Of a stretch of DNA of 41,220 nt, positions 26,016 through 34,203 are shown in pieces; position 1 is the first letter of the stretch, and every line of letters begins with the position of its first letter. Under the pieces are notes generated by a model. That model was not told the DNA's origin and searched no databases. It was given only the letters and a program-made list of their open reading frames with translations. The stretch comes from Bodo saltans (taxonomy: Eukaryota > Euglenozoa > Kinetoplastea > Eubodonida > Bodonidae). The stretch lies in the NCBI GenBank assembly GCA_001460835.1, contig CYKH01000047.1, positions 1 to 41,220 of the forward strand, given 5' to 3'. The position numbers and the translations under genes are program-made.

Positions 26016-27836
26016 ATGGGCCATCCTTGCTTGCTGCAGTGCGGAGGCTGCAAGTACGGCGACACGTGCAACCATGCGACTCGTCCTGCCGATATTTGTG
26101 TATTTTATCTTAACGGTAGATGCAACTACACAGGAACGCAGTGCCGATTCCGCCACGACGACGGGATGACTATGGCGCCTTCTAGTTCGATGGCTGCCCT
26201 CCGGCAGCTCACCGCAACACCAACACCAGGAGGAGGGCCTCACGTATCCCCACCACTTGGTCATTCCAATACAGTCAGCCCTAACATTGGTTTTGTTCTC
26301 AAGGCGAACACAGTGGTAGGAGGCCAGCCCATGAGTATGTGGTCCTTGGGGGAGCACGTGGACCATGGATCTCTTGAGAGGCAGTACGCACCGCCCCAAC
26401 GAAACAATTTCACCGCCGCCCAGCAAGGATTCCGCGTGGAGGGATCACCAACGCATCCCCACGCCAAACTGCACACCCTTCACGGGTTGTACAACAACAA
26501 CGATATGACGCTTGACGCAAGCATTCACAGCTCCTCCTCGCTGAGTGCTTCTTCATCCCCTCACACAGGAGGAAGGATTAATCAAGAGGAGGAGGGCCGA
26601 TCGTTCAATGCCTTGATGGATGTGTTTCCTGACGTGGAGCCCGGATTTCTACTGCACGCCCTTCGCTTAGCCAACGGCGATAGAAATCGAGTGGCCGACG
26701 CGATTGCATCGTCGCATGCGAACGAAGACACGAGCACCCTGGCCTCCCTCTTGGTCCAGGCATCAGCGATGGAGGATGAGCGCCTCGCAAATGCGCACTG
26801 CTCCTCCGATGGTTTGCTCTCGTTATGCTCTGTCTTCCCCATGCTGGAGCCATCTCTGATCGAAGATGCACTTGCACGGGCGGATGGCGATGCAAGTTGC
26901 GCGTTTGCAATGCTCGTCGGCTCCTCGGAGCAGAGAACAGCGATCCCTAAGAAATCTGCGTCAGGGGCCCCGACGATGTCCAGCGCCGATCAACTTAAAG
27001 TGCAACGCCTTCAGTCGATGTTCCCTGATGTCCCCCCAGAGGTGGTGGCAGAATGTTTCGTTGCGTGCCACCACAGCACCCAGAAGGCAATCGAGGGCCT
27101 TACTCATCTCGTTGAAGACTTGAAGTCCATGGACGCCAGACAGCGTGCGGGAAGCGAGGCGATGCGCGGTTCCTTCTTACCAGGAGATGCTGGCATTCAA
27201 GTGACGGATGGCAGCCATCGTTCAAACGATGACGACAACAACGACCACCAAGGATCTTTCCACGTAAGCAGCAGCGGCTTCTCTGTCACGGCGACATCAA
27301 CATCGACGCCCCTTCCGTCACAGACGGAACTTTACCACAGTGTGGCGCAGGAGGCCCTGGAGCTCGGAGACTGGAGGCGGACGCGTGAGCGCGCATACTT
27401 CATAAATTCTTGTCGCATCCGTGTGCTTGCCATGGCGGCCGAGGCGTATGCCAATGGCAACGGCCGTGGCGCCAAGCAATTAAGCATCAAAGGAGCGCAA
27501 CTAGGAGCAGAGTATCGCAAGCTCAACATGCTCGCCATGAGGGCACTTGAAGACGAACGCAACGCGTCACACAGCGTCTCGGTGCTCGACCTCCACGGGT
27601 TCCACGTGGATGAGGCCATCGACGTCTGCATGCGGCGCCTCCTACTCTGCCAGCAGAAGTCTGTGTCGAGGTTGAAGATGATCATTGGGCGCGGTGCTCA
27701 CAGTGCCCTTGGCAAGTCCACCGTGTTCCCTGCAATCCTTGACACTCTCAGGCAGGTACCCCAAATCGCAGCTGTGTGGCAAGTAGTGTCAGTGAAGCCG
27801 GCCGTCATTGAGGTATGTAGACGGTGGGGTGACTGA
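26016..27836 (+). CDS. CCCH-CUE-DUF1771-Smr protein, no-go-decay nuclease-like
   Basis: A 606-residue protein. Near the N-terminus (5-47) is a CCCH block like that of the previous gene, with C28-x7-C36-x6-C43-x3-H47 complete. Three CUE-type ubiquitin-binding domains follow at about 195-230 (MDVFPDVEPGF), 266-300 (CSVFPMLEPSL) and 328-363 (QSMFPDVPPEV). Residues ~438-515 are a DUF1771-like helical region. The C-terminal Smr domain (~522-606) has LDLHG, supplying Asp and His, and IIGRGAHS, supplying Arg. CUE plus Smr is the architecture of yeast Cue2 and metazoan NONU-1/N4BP2, endonucleases that cut mRNA at collided, ubiquitinated ribosomes; a similar role is inferred. Start: the first ATG at 26016, only 157 bases after the previous stop and in the same frame; a pyrimidine tract (25862-25878) and AG lie between. 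Confidence 0.85.
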   Translation: MGHPCLLQCGGCKYGDTCNHATRPADICVFYLNGRCNYTGTQCRFRHDDGMTMAPSSSMAALRQLTATPTPGGGPHVSPPLGHSNTVSPNIGFVLKANTVVGGQPMSMWSLGEHVDHGSLERQYAPPQRNNFTAAQQGFRVEGSPTHPHAKLHTLHGLYNNNDMTLDASIHSSSSLSASSSPHTGGRINQEEEGRSFNALMDVFPDVEPGFLLHALRLANGDRNRVADAIASSHANEDTSTLASLLVQASAMEDERLANAHCSSDGLLSLCSVFPMLEPSLIEDALARADGDASCAFAMLVGSSEQRTAIPKKSASGAPTMSSADQLKVQRLQSMFPDVPPEVVAECFVACHHSTQKAIEGLTHLVEDLKSMDARQRAGSEAMRGSFLPGDAGIQVTDGSHRSNDDDNNDHQGSFHVSSSGFSVTATSTSTPLPSQTELYHSVAQEALELGDWRRTRERAYFINSCRIRVLAMAAEAYANGNGRGAKQLSIKGAQLGAEYRKLNMLAMRALEDERNASHSVSVLDLHGFHVDEAIDVCMRRLLLCQQKSVSRLKMIIGRGAHSALGKSTVFPAILDTLRQVPQIAAVWQVVSVKPAVIEVCRRWGD

Positions 27837-28022
27837 GACGCCTCGTCCAAAAAAAAAGAAAGAGAAATTAAAAAATCCTTCTGTGCGTGTCAATATCGTT
27901 TTTCTGCTTTGGCGCCCCCAGTGGTGCGTGTGTGAAGCCCTTCCGTTTCGTGTGTTGATCACAACAAACAATACACAACAAAACAACATAAAAGGCGAAA
28001 ATCCGTCGCGTCGTCGTGCAAG

Positions 28023-28799
28023 ATGTCATCGTGTCGTGGGGTTGTCATCGGAAGCAACACGAACCGTGCTCGCACGCAGATGGCCGAGGGGATGCTGCGG
28101 TACTTGACACGAGGCCGTATTCACGTCACCAGTGGCGGGGTGCATCACGGCACTACCATATTGCCCCAAGCAGTGCAGTGCATGGAGGAGTGGGGTGTGT
28201 CGTTACACTCCCAGGCGCCGTCCACCCTGGCCCATGTGTGGGACAAGGCAGGCACGTTTGATGTATTCGTCTCGGTCGACGAAGCTGCGGTAGCGAAGAG
28301 ATCGCCGGAGCAGGCCCACGCTCCGTTGTCAATGTCCAGCCATCAGCAGGGATACGATCCGAATCTTGTCCCTGCAATCCCCGCTCACTGGTCTGTTGGC
28401 GAAGATGCGGCTAGCGTGAAGGAGGAGTGGACCGTGTGGTCGCCTCGAAACCCAATGATTGCTCACGAGAACAGCGTGAGAAAGTTTCAAGACCATTTGT
28501 ACGAGGGGGAACCACTGTTCCGTACGCTCTCCTCCGACGCGAACCGCCATCAAGTGCGTCTTCAGAGACGCTGGGAGGTGCCTTCGCTGGTGCATGCTCA
28601 TGCGATGGAGCGCAGTGCAGTGTTTCTTGCTCGAGTCCGCGCCGTGCGGCAGAACATTTTTGAACGCAGTGTCACGTTGATTCGTGACTTGGAGGCACAT
28701 TATGATGAAGTACTGCTTGACGCGGCACTTGTCGAGGACTTGGTCTCACGTGGCGCGGTGTTGAAGGCAAACACTGTGACTGTTAATCACACAGAGTGA
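28023..28799 (+). CDS. LMW-phosphatase/ArsC-fold protein lacking the catalytic Cys
   Basis: A 258-residue protein starting at a clear ATG. Its first ~90 residues match the low-molecular-weight tyrosine phosphatase/arsenate reductase fold: the P-loop region GSNTNRARTQMAEG, then HVTSGGVHHGTTILPQAV, EEWGVSLHSQAPSTL and FDVFVSVDEAA. In the family P-loop, CxGNxCRS(x)MAE, the nucleophilic Cys is here Ser, the Gly is Thr and the second Cys is Ala, while the Arg is kept. The downstream HW motif is present, but the DPA acid loop is altered (GEDAA). The redox cysteines of ArsC are absent. It is therefore predicted to be catalytically dead, a phosphate/phosphoprotein-binding pseudoenzyme. The C-terminal ~100 residues are a helical extension unlike ArsC. 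Confidence 0.75.
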   Translation: MSSCRGVVIGSNTNRARTQMAEGMLRYLTRGRIHVTSGGVHHGTTILPQAVQCMEEWGVSLHSQAPSTLAHVWDKAGTFDVFVSVDEAAVAKRSPEQAHAPLSMSSHQQGYDPNLVPAIPAHWSVGEDAASVKEEWTVWSPRNPMIAHENSVRKFQDHLYEGEPLFRTLSSDANRHQVRLQRRWEVPSLVHAHAMERSAVFLARVRAVRQNIFERSVTLIRDLEAHYDEVLLDAALVEDLVSRGAVLKANTVTVNHTE

Positions 28800-28967
28800 C
28801 ACTTTTTGTGCAGTTTTTTTTCTTTGATTTTCGTCGTTTTTGTGTTTCCAGCGGTGTTGTCGATTTTTTTCGCACAAGTTGCCGCCTTTTCACTCTCCCC
28901 TGACGATTAGACAAATTATACCTAGACGAAGTCGAACCTTTGTTTGTTTAGATACACAGCTCTATTC

Positions 28968-30263
28968 ATGATGGACTGTAAGCCAGCAGAAGTAGATCAA
29001 GCTTTAGTCGCTGCTCACAACGCCGTGGCGATACTGAAGCGATTTGTGGTGCAAGAAGAGTTGGTGAAGCTTCAGGAGTTTCGCAAGCGGGATGGTGTGA
29101 GGCTTCGCCCAGACATGCCGGTTCCACGCAGCTTTCGCGAGCAGATTTTTGATGGAGTCATGCAGTGGGTGAGGTGCACGGTTACAGACGCGCAGTCAGG
29201 ATTTCTCCTCCCCAACCCAGACGGGGACGGCATCGTTCATCCCTCCACTACTCAAGGCCCACCCTCGTCCCAAAGTACTCTAGCGGTAGTCCTCTCTATG
29301 ATGACGCAACAGATGGAGCACGATAGAAAGGCGAAGGAGTTCAACGCCGCCACCGTGCACCTCTTCAATCAAACGTTGAATGGGTATCGCGAAGAGAATC
29401 GTGCGATGGACGCGTACAAGGACAGAATTATTGAACTGCAAGCCGTCATCAACCACACCAAGCGCTACTCTGAGATTGATACAGAGGTTGGAGCAGCACA
29501 GAAGCCAAAGTTAGTTCCCTCGGACTGCATCCCGTCCGAAGGCCAACGAAGAAAAGAAGTTGCCAACGAGCTCGCCAACGTGACCACGTCGATGAAGGAC
29601 AAACTGGAACGCGTAGTGGCAGAGAATGCGAAGCTAGTCTCCGAGAAGTTGTATTCTGCGGCGGAAAATAAATTGTTGTCCGATCGCGTGCGAGTTCTGG
29701 AGGCGCAGCTTGCTGTTCTTAACGCGTCAAGTGCCGTGACGCTGCGTGAACTCAATAAAGCAAGAGAAGAAAATGCAAAGCATCTCCTTGGTGGCGGGGG
29801 ATCTGCAACTGCACTACTTAGCTCTCTTGCCTCATACTCACCCCAACCCCCATCGTCACCATCGAAGCAGCAGACGACCAACTCACCACGAGAGGTGGAG
29901 ATCAACGGCCTTGTCATTCACAAAGATGTGGCCAAGTGGATGGTGGAGGTGTACAAGGCGCTGCTGGACAACCCTGAGGCAGCGGAGAAGTTGCAAGGAC
30001 TCCGACACGTGGCGTCTGTGCGAGGTGGATCGTCAGCTGGATCGGCTGGATCGGTTCGACCAGCTGGTGGTGTCAGCGGCCCCCCATCGCGAGCCGTGGA
30101 CTCCGCCAGAAGCTCAGCGAGCGTTCCCGGGTCCGCGGATACTCGTGACCGTGTGGGCTCCGCACAACAGCGCCTCGGGTCAGCTCGCTCCTTCGCGGAG
30201 CATGTTTCGGCAGTGCGATCCTCGTCAGCAGGAACCACAGGGTCGGCTCAGTCAGATCTGTAG
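28968..30263 (+). CDS. Unknown coiled-coil protein with Ser/Gly/Ala-rich tail
   Basis: 431 codons from the ATG at 28968 (or the next codon, 28971) to TAG at 30261-30263. A T-rich stretch ending in TAG at 28949-28951 lies just upstream and would serve as splice acceptor; the frame is open to 28944 without an ATG. Residues ~125-275 are charged and heptad-like, compatible with a long coiled coil (KDKLERVVAENAKLVSEKL, VRVLEAQLAVL). The last ~90 residues are low-complexity, rich in Ser, Gly, Ala and Arg. I recognise no family. Its features suit a cytoskeletal component, but nothing in the sequence proves that. Confidence 0.75.
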   Translation: MMDCKPAEVDQALVAAHNAVAILKRFVVQEELVKLQEFRKRDGVRLRPDMPVPRSFREQIFDGVMQWVRCTVTDAQSGFLLPNPDGDGIVHPSTTQGPPSSQSTLAVVLSMMTQQMEHDRKAKEFNAATVHLFNQTLNGYREENRAMDAYKDRIIELQAVINHTKRYSEIDTEVGAAQKPKLVPSDCIPSEGQRRKEVANELANVTTSMKDKLERVVAENAKLVSEKLYSAAENKLLSDRVRVLEAQLAVLNASSAVTLRELNKAREENAKHLLGGGGSATALLSSLASYSPQPPSSPSKQQTTNSPREVEINGLVIHKDVAKWMVEVYKALLDNPEAAEKLQGLRHVASVRGGSSAGSAGSVRPAGGVSGPPSRAVDSARSSASVPGSADTRDRVGSAQQRLGSARSFAEHVSAVRSSSAGTTGSAQSDL

Positions 30264-30414
30264 AGTACAATTACAAATGCATTGGAAGAACGAATGCTGA
30301 GAGAGTCGCTAGTGCGATTCACACAAAGCGCGTTCGCATCATCAATGGTACAAATGAACATCTTTGTTTGTGTATTGTCTCTCATGAAGAGGTTGCCAAA
30401 GGCTTCACCGCAAG

Positions 30415-31126
30415 ATGGGGAAGGATAAGGTTCACATGTCCCTGGTCGTCATCGGCCACGTTGATGCCGGCAAGTCCACTGCCACTGGCCACTTGATCTA
30501 CAAGTGCGGTGGTATTGATAAACGCACCATTGAGAAGTTCGAGAAGGAAGCCGCTGAGATCGGCAAGGCCTCCTTCAAGTACGCCTGGGTTCTTGACAAG
30601 CTGAAGGCTGAGCNNNNNNNNNNNNNNNNNNNNNNNNNNNNNNNNNNNNNNNNNNNNNNNNNNNNNNNNNNNNNNNNNNNNNNNNNNNNNNNNNNNNNNN
30701 NNNNNNNNNNNNNNNNNNNNNNNNNNNNNNNNNNNNNNNNNNNNNNNNNNNNNNNNNNNNNNNNNNNNNNNNNNNNNNNNNNNNNNNNNNNNNNNNNNNN
30801 NNNNNNNNNNNNNNNNNNNNNNNNNNNNNNNNNNNNNNNNNNNNNNNNNNNNNNNNNNNNNNNNNNNNNNNNNNNNNNNNNNNNNNNNNNNNNNNNNNNN
30901 NNNNNNNNNNNNNTAGGCGATCAAGTCTGGTGATGCCGCCATCGTCAAGATGGTCCCCCAGAAGCCAATGTGCGTGGAAAGTTTCGTGGAATATCCTCCC
31001 CTCGGCCGCTTCGCCGTCCGTGATATGCGCCAGACCGTCGCCGTCGGTGTCATCAAGTCCGTCGCCAAGAAGGAGGCGTCCAGCGGTAAGGTCACCAAGG
31101 CCGCCGTCAAGGCCGGCAAGAAGTAA
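30415..31126 (+). CDS. TEF1: Translation elongation factor EF-1alpha, interrupted by an assembly gap
   Basis: The GTPase that delivers aminoacyl-tRNA to the ribosome. The 5' part (30415-30613, 66 codons) has the invariant start MGKDK, the P-loop [30 protein letters not shown] and [11 protein letters not shown]. After 300 Ns the 3' part (30914-31126) ends the protein: [40 protein letters not shown] and a basic tail, stop TAA 31124-31126. EF-1alpha is ~449 residues; the visible parts account for ~135, so about 940 bases should lie where 300 Ns are written, and the two parts are in different frames as written. The N run is therefore a placeholder. The first three bases after the gap read TAG where a sense codon (usually Lys) is expected. 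EF-1alpha is commonly a tandem multicopy gene in kinetoplastids, which could explain the gap. Confidence 0.95.
30614..30913. other. Assembly gap (300 N)
   Basis: Exactly 300 undetermined bases inside the EF-1alpha gene. The round length and the mismatch with the ~940 bases expected for the missing part show it is not a measured distance. One or more full EF-1alpha copies plus spacers could be hidden here. Confidence 0.98.
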
Positions 31127-31483
31127 TCGCGCAAGACTCTCAGGGCCTTAATCCTCGTGAATCACGCTCGATGATGATGCGCGTTAAATTCGTTTCGCAC
31201 AGACACTGATTTCTAAAAAGAAAACCCAGGATCAATGGAATGTAAGCTGGAGCACGAGCTTTGGTGGCGGCGTATCTGCATGAATGAACATTCGCTAGCT
31301 ATCGTAACGGCTCGCTCCATCAGCCCACTAACATTGGTAAGCCTGAATCGTGCCTCCCCCCTTTTACTGCTTGTTGGACGATGTGAATCGTGAGCGTCTA
31401 CAGCTTTTTCTTTTCGCTCATTTGTGTTTCCTTTTTCAGAGAGAGAGAGAGAGAGCGTATATTTTTTTGAAAACATACACGCG
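31127..31483 (+). promoter_or_regulatory. Intergenic region with pyrimidine tract and splice acceptor
   Basis: About 360 bases between EF-1alpha and the first CLC gene. The left part is presumably EF-1alpha 3' UTR. A strong T/C-rich run (31403-31437) ends with CAG at 31437-31439, a likely spliced-leader acceptor, and is followed directly by an AG microsatellite (31438-31455) that would lie in the 5' leader. No RNA gene was seen. Confidence 0.45.
31438..31455 (+). repeat. (AG)9 dinucleotide repeat
   Basis: Nine AG units immediately after a long pyrimidine tract, 28 bases before the first CLC start codon. It offers a ladder of alternative AG acceptors at one splice site. Confidence 0.85.
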
Positions 31484-33661
31484 ATGCCTGTCCAGCAACA
31501 ACTAGATAACACAGTGTTGCAGCTTGCGTCCCGAGCCGAGACGGACTGGGCAACAATGGACTGGATTAATTCACAAGCTGAACAGGTGGAACGTGAAGCG
31601 TTCGAGAAGAACCGTGTCCGCAAGACTTCCGCGATGAACGCACTGAGCCAGACGGAATCATTTGTCTCCGCAGTGGTGGCCGGACTGATCCTTGGCTTCA
31701 TTGGTGTCGTCGCGGATGCATCGTCGCACTTTGTATCAGCATTCCGTAACGGTGTGTGCCTGAACTACTTCTGGCTCGGAAAGGAGCTGTGCTGCGCTGG
31801 TCTGGAGGAAGACTGCGAACTCTACTACACGTGGGGCGAGTTCTTCGCTGGTCGCGGGAACCGTGTGGAGGGATTCACGAGCTTCGTGTTCTACGTTGCC
31901 CTGTCGACTGCGTTTGCGACGGTGTCGTCCTTTGCGTGCAAGTCCTACTCTGCTTACGCGTCCGGCGGTGGTATCAACGAGGTGAAGACGATCATCTCCG
32001 GGCACCACGTGAAGAGGTACCTTGGTGGCTGGACGATGGTGACGAAAACCTTTGGCATGTGCCTCAGCACTGGCTCTGGCGTTGTGGTCGGGAAGGAGGG
32101 CCCTTTTGTGCACATTGGCGCCTGCGTCGGTGATTTGACCGCAAAGCTGTTCCCCAGCTACCGCCTGGAAGCCAAGAAGCGCGAGCTGATTTCAGCTGGT
32201 GCTGCTGGCGGCCTGGCTGTTGCTTTTGGCGCTCCAGTTGGTGGCGTCATCTTTGCGCTTGAGGAGCTCTCAAGTTTCTACAACTTTAAGACACTCATGT
32301 CTGCGCTCATTTGCGGCGTGACGGCGGTACTGTTCCAGTCCAAGGTAGACATTTGGCACACAGGGCGCATCGTTCAGTTCTCTGTGAACTACGAACATGA
32401 CTGGCACTTCTTTGAGCTGCCATTATTCGCCGCCCTGGGAATCTTCAGCGGTCTCCTCGGCTCCTTCTACAACGTTATCAACATCAAGATTATCCGCTGG
32501 CGAAAGCCCCGCTTTAAGAACTGGCGCGTGACTGAGGTGTGCATTCTTGGTGCCGTCAGCGGCATTATCAACTACTTCACCCCCTACGGCCGCGGCTCCC
32601 TGCTGGAATTCCTTGGCGCTCTCTTCCAAGATTGCACTCCTTCGAGCACCCTGGAGATCTGCCAGTCCAGCGATATGGTCACCATGGCGAACCTGTTGAT
32701 CTGCGGTACCCTCAAGCTGCTGCTCTTTGCGTACGCCGTGGGATGCTTCTTGCCATCTGGTAATCTTGTCCCGGCATTGGCCATCGGTGCTATGTACGGT
32801 AGAGCCTTTGGACTTTTCATTCGAGCACTGCAGCAGTCGTACCAAGATGTCTTTATTTTCACGGAATGCGTCGACCAGCAATTTTGCGTGATTCCTGGAG
32901 CGTATGCAATTGTGGGCGCAGGTGCGATGTTGACAGGTGTGACTCGCATGTCGATCTGCTTGGCGATCATCATGTTCGAGCTGACTGGCAGCCTTGAGTA
33001 CCTTGTACCCGTTATTATTGGCATTCTGTTCGCCAAGTGGGCTGGCGAGGGCATCGGCGTCGAGGGTATTTACGAAATTGCCATCGAGGAGAACAAGCTT
33101 CCCTTCCTAGACCCCAAGAAGGAGTTCTACCACCATTCCGTTGCTCAGGACGTATACAAGGGGAAGGAGTTTATGGTGCTGACTGCCCGAAACTGCACCG
33201 TGGGTGGCATCAACGACTTGCTCGCCAAGAAGAACGTTGCCGGTTTCCCAGTGCTGTCCAACTTGGACGAGAAGGTATTACTAGGTTACGTGTCCGCAAA
33301 GAAAATCTCTCAGTCGCTTCAGGCTGAGAACATGCGCCGCCACGGTGGCGTGGACAACGGTACTTTCCTCCGTTTCTCTGTCCCCTCAGAGGCCGAGCCA
33401 CTGTCGCACAACGAGGTCGATCTTAGCCAGCTGGTAGAATCTTCGATGCTGCAGGTGGAACCATCGTGCCCTGTATCCCGTGTGCTGTACATCTTCAAGT
33501 CTCTAGGTTCACGGCACATTATGGTGGCCCGCTGCTCCCGATTCGAGGGATTCATCTCCAAGAAGGACTTGATTACATTCATGCGCAACATTGAGCATGA
33601 GGAGCACGAAGAGGAGAAGGAGCTCATTGCTGGCAGCCCGCTTAAGAAAAAGGACCACTAG
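31484..33661 (+). CDS. CLC-family chloride transporter, copy 1
   Basis: A 725-residue membrane protein of the CLC chloride channel/exchanger family. The characteristic motifs occur in order: GGGINEVK (the GSGIPE position), GKEGPFVHIGA with gating glutamate Glu205, FALEELS with the pair Glu260/Glu261 at the internal proton-glutamate site, GCFLPSG (GxFxP) and FELTG. The C-terminal ~150 residues correspond to the paired CBS domains. Retention of both glutamates suggests a Cl-/H+ exchanger rather than a channel. The central Ser of GSGIPE is Gly and the Pro is Asn, so anion preference may differ. Start: the first ATG at 31484; the frame is open to 31424, but that part is leader sequence including the AG repeat. 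It shares nearly its whole length with the CLC gene at 34962. Confidence 0.93.
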   Translation: MPVQQQLDNTVLQLASRAETDWATMDWINSQAEQVEREAFEKNRVRKTSAMNALSQTESFVSAVVAGLILGFIGVVADASSHFVSAFRNGVCLNYFWLGKELCCAGLEEDCELYYTWGEFFAGRGNRVEGFTSFVFYVALSTAFATVSSFACKSYSAYASGGGINEVKTIISGHHVKRYLGGWTMVTKTFGMCLSTGSGVVVGKEGPFVHIGACVGDLTAKLFPSYRLEAKKRELISAGAAGGLAVAFGAPVGGVIFALEELSSFYNFKTLMSALICGVTAVLFQSKVDIWHTGRIVQFSVNYEHDWHFFELPLFAALGIFSGLLGSFYNVINIKIIRWRKPRFKNWRVTEVCILGAVSGIINYFTPYGRGSLLEFLGALFQDCTPSSTLEICQSSDMVTMANLLICGTLKLLLFAYAVGCFLPSGNLVPALAIGAMYGRAFGLFIRALQQSYQDVFIFTECVDQQFCVIPGAYAIVGAGAMLTGVTRMSICLAIIMFELTGSLEYLVPVIIGILFAKWAGEGIGVEGIYEIAIEENKLPFLDPKKEFYHHSVAQDVYKGKEFMVLTARNCTVGGINDLLAKKNVAGFPVLSNLDEKVLLGYVSAKKISQSLQAENMRRHGGVDNGTFLRFSVPSEAEPLSHNEVDLSQLVESSMLQVEPSCPVSRVLYIFKSLGSRHIMVARCSRFEGFISKKDLITFMRNIEHEEHEEEKELIAGSPLKKKDH

Positions 33662-33741
33662 CTAGCCTTCTTTCTGCTTACCCCCACAAAAACAAACAAA
33701 CAAAAAAAAAACAACAAAAAACAAAACACAAACACTTACCT

Positions 33742-33769
33742 CACACACACACACAAACACACACACACC
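33742..33769 (+). repeat. (CA)n microsatellite
   Basis: About 28 bases of CA units with one interruption, inside the likely 3' UTR of the first CLC gene. Alternating purine-pyrimidine tracts of this kind can form Z-DNA, but here it is most simply a microsatellite. Confidence 0.85.
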
Positions 33770-34140
33770 ATTCCCTCTGCACCAGCACAGCACACTTTGG
33801 AAGAACAGAGAGCCAACATTACTCTCATCGCGTTCCCAAAAGCCACAACATCCATCAACCAAACAAACAAAGTATTGCACGTGAAGTTATCGAGAGAGGA
33901 AGAGATAGGAAGAAGTAATGAGGAGATCAAAGGGACAACAAGATTTGCAGCATTCTCTCTGTGGAATCACGTGTTTGTGGCTTTCAACTAACACACACAC
34001 ACAAAGGAAAGTACACGTGCCCCCGCATCATTCGTATTTGCTGTAAGTTTGTGTGTTTTTTTTCCGCGCAGAGGGGATTCCCATAAAAGCAAAATAAAAG
34101 CTCGCAAGTGACTTGTAGATGTGTTATGGTTGAGACAGTG

Positions 34141-34187
34141 TTCATATTCCTCCTCCTCTCTTTGTTGTTTGTCTTGTTGGAGTGCAG
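34141..34187 (+). promoter_or_regulatory. Trans-splice acceptor of the CWC21-like gene
   Basis: A 30-base tract of almost only T and C, then GTGCAG ending at 34187, 17 bases before the ATG at 34204. In one frame the tract spells a hydrophobic run that mimics a signal peptide; that is an artefact of translating the pyrimidine tract. This is among the best-formed acceptors in the window. Confidence 0.6.
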
Positions 34188-34203
34188 TTCACATCAAGTC
34201 AAT

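Larger units (their letters stand above)
33662..34203 (+). promoter_or_regulatory. Intergenic region: A-rich/CA-repeat 3' UTR and CWC21 splice acceptor
   Basis: About 540 bases. The first ~110 bases are extremely C/A-rich with A runs and a (CA)n tract (33742-33769). A shorter CA tract lies at about 33990-34002, a T run at 34055-34063, and a long pyrimidine tract near the right end leads to the AG at 34186-34187. Apparent small ORFs here look like chance. I see no RNA gene. Confidence 0.5.

Noticed and set aside
25909-26169. 86-codon ORF with hydrophobic segments between the two CCCH genes
   Set aside because: It is an off-frame reading across the spacer and the start of the CCCH-CUE-Smr gene; its Ala/Cys-rich stretches are frame artefacts of zinc-finger codons.
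30382-31134. 250-codon ORF on the minus strand across the N gap
   Set aside because: Its length depends on reading through 300 undetermined bases, and it is antisense to EF-1alpha.
33797-33991. 64-codon ORF in the spacer before the CWC21-like gene
   Set aside because: Short, no motif, and embedded in CA-repeat and A-rich spacer sequence.
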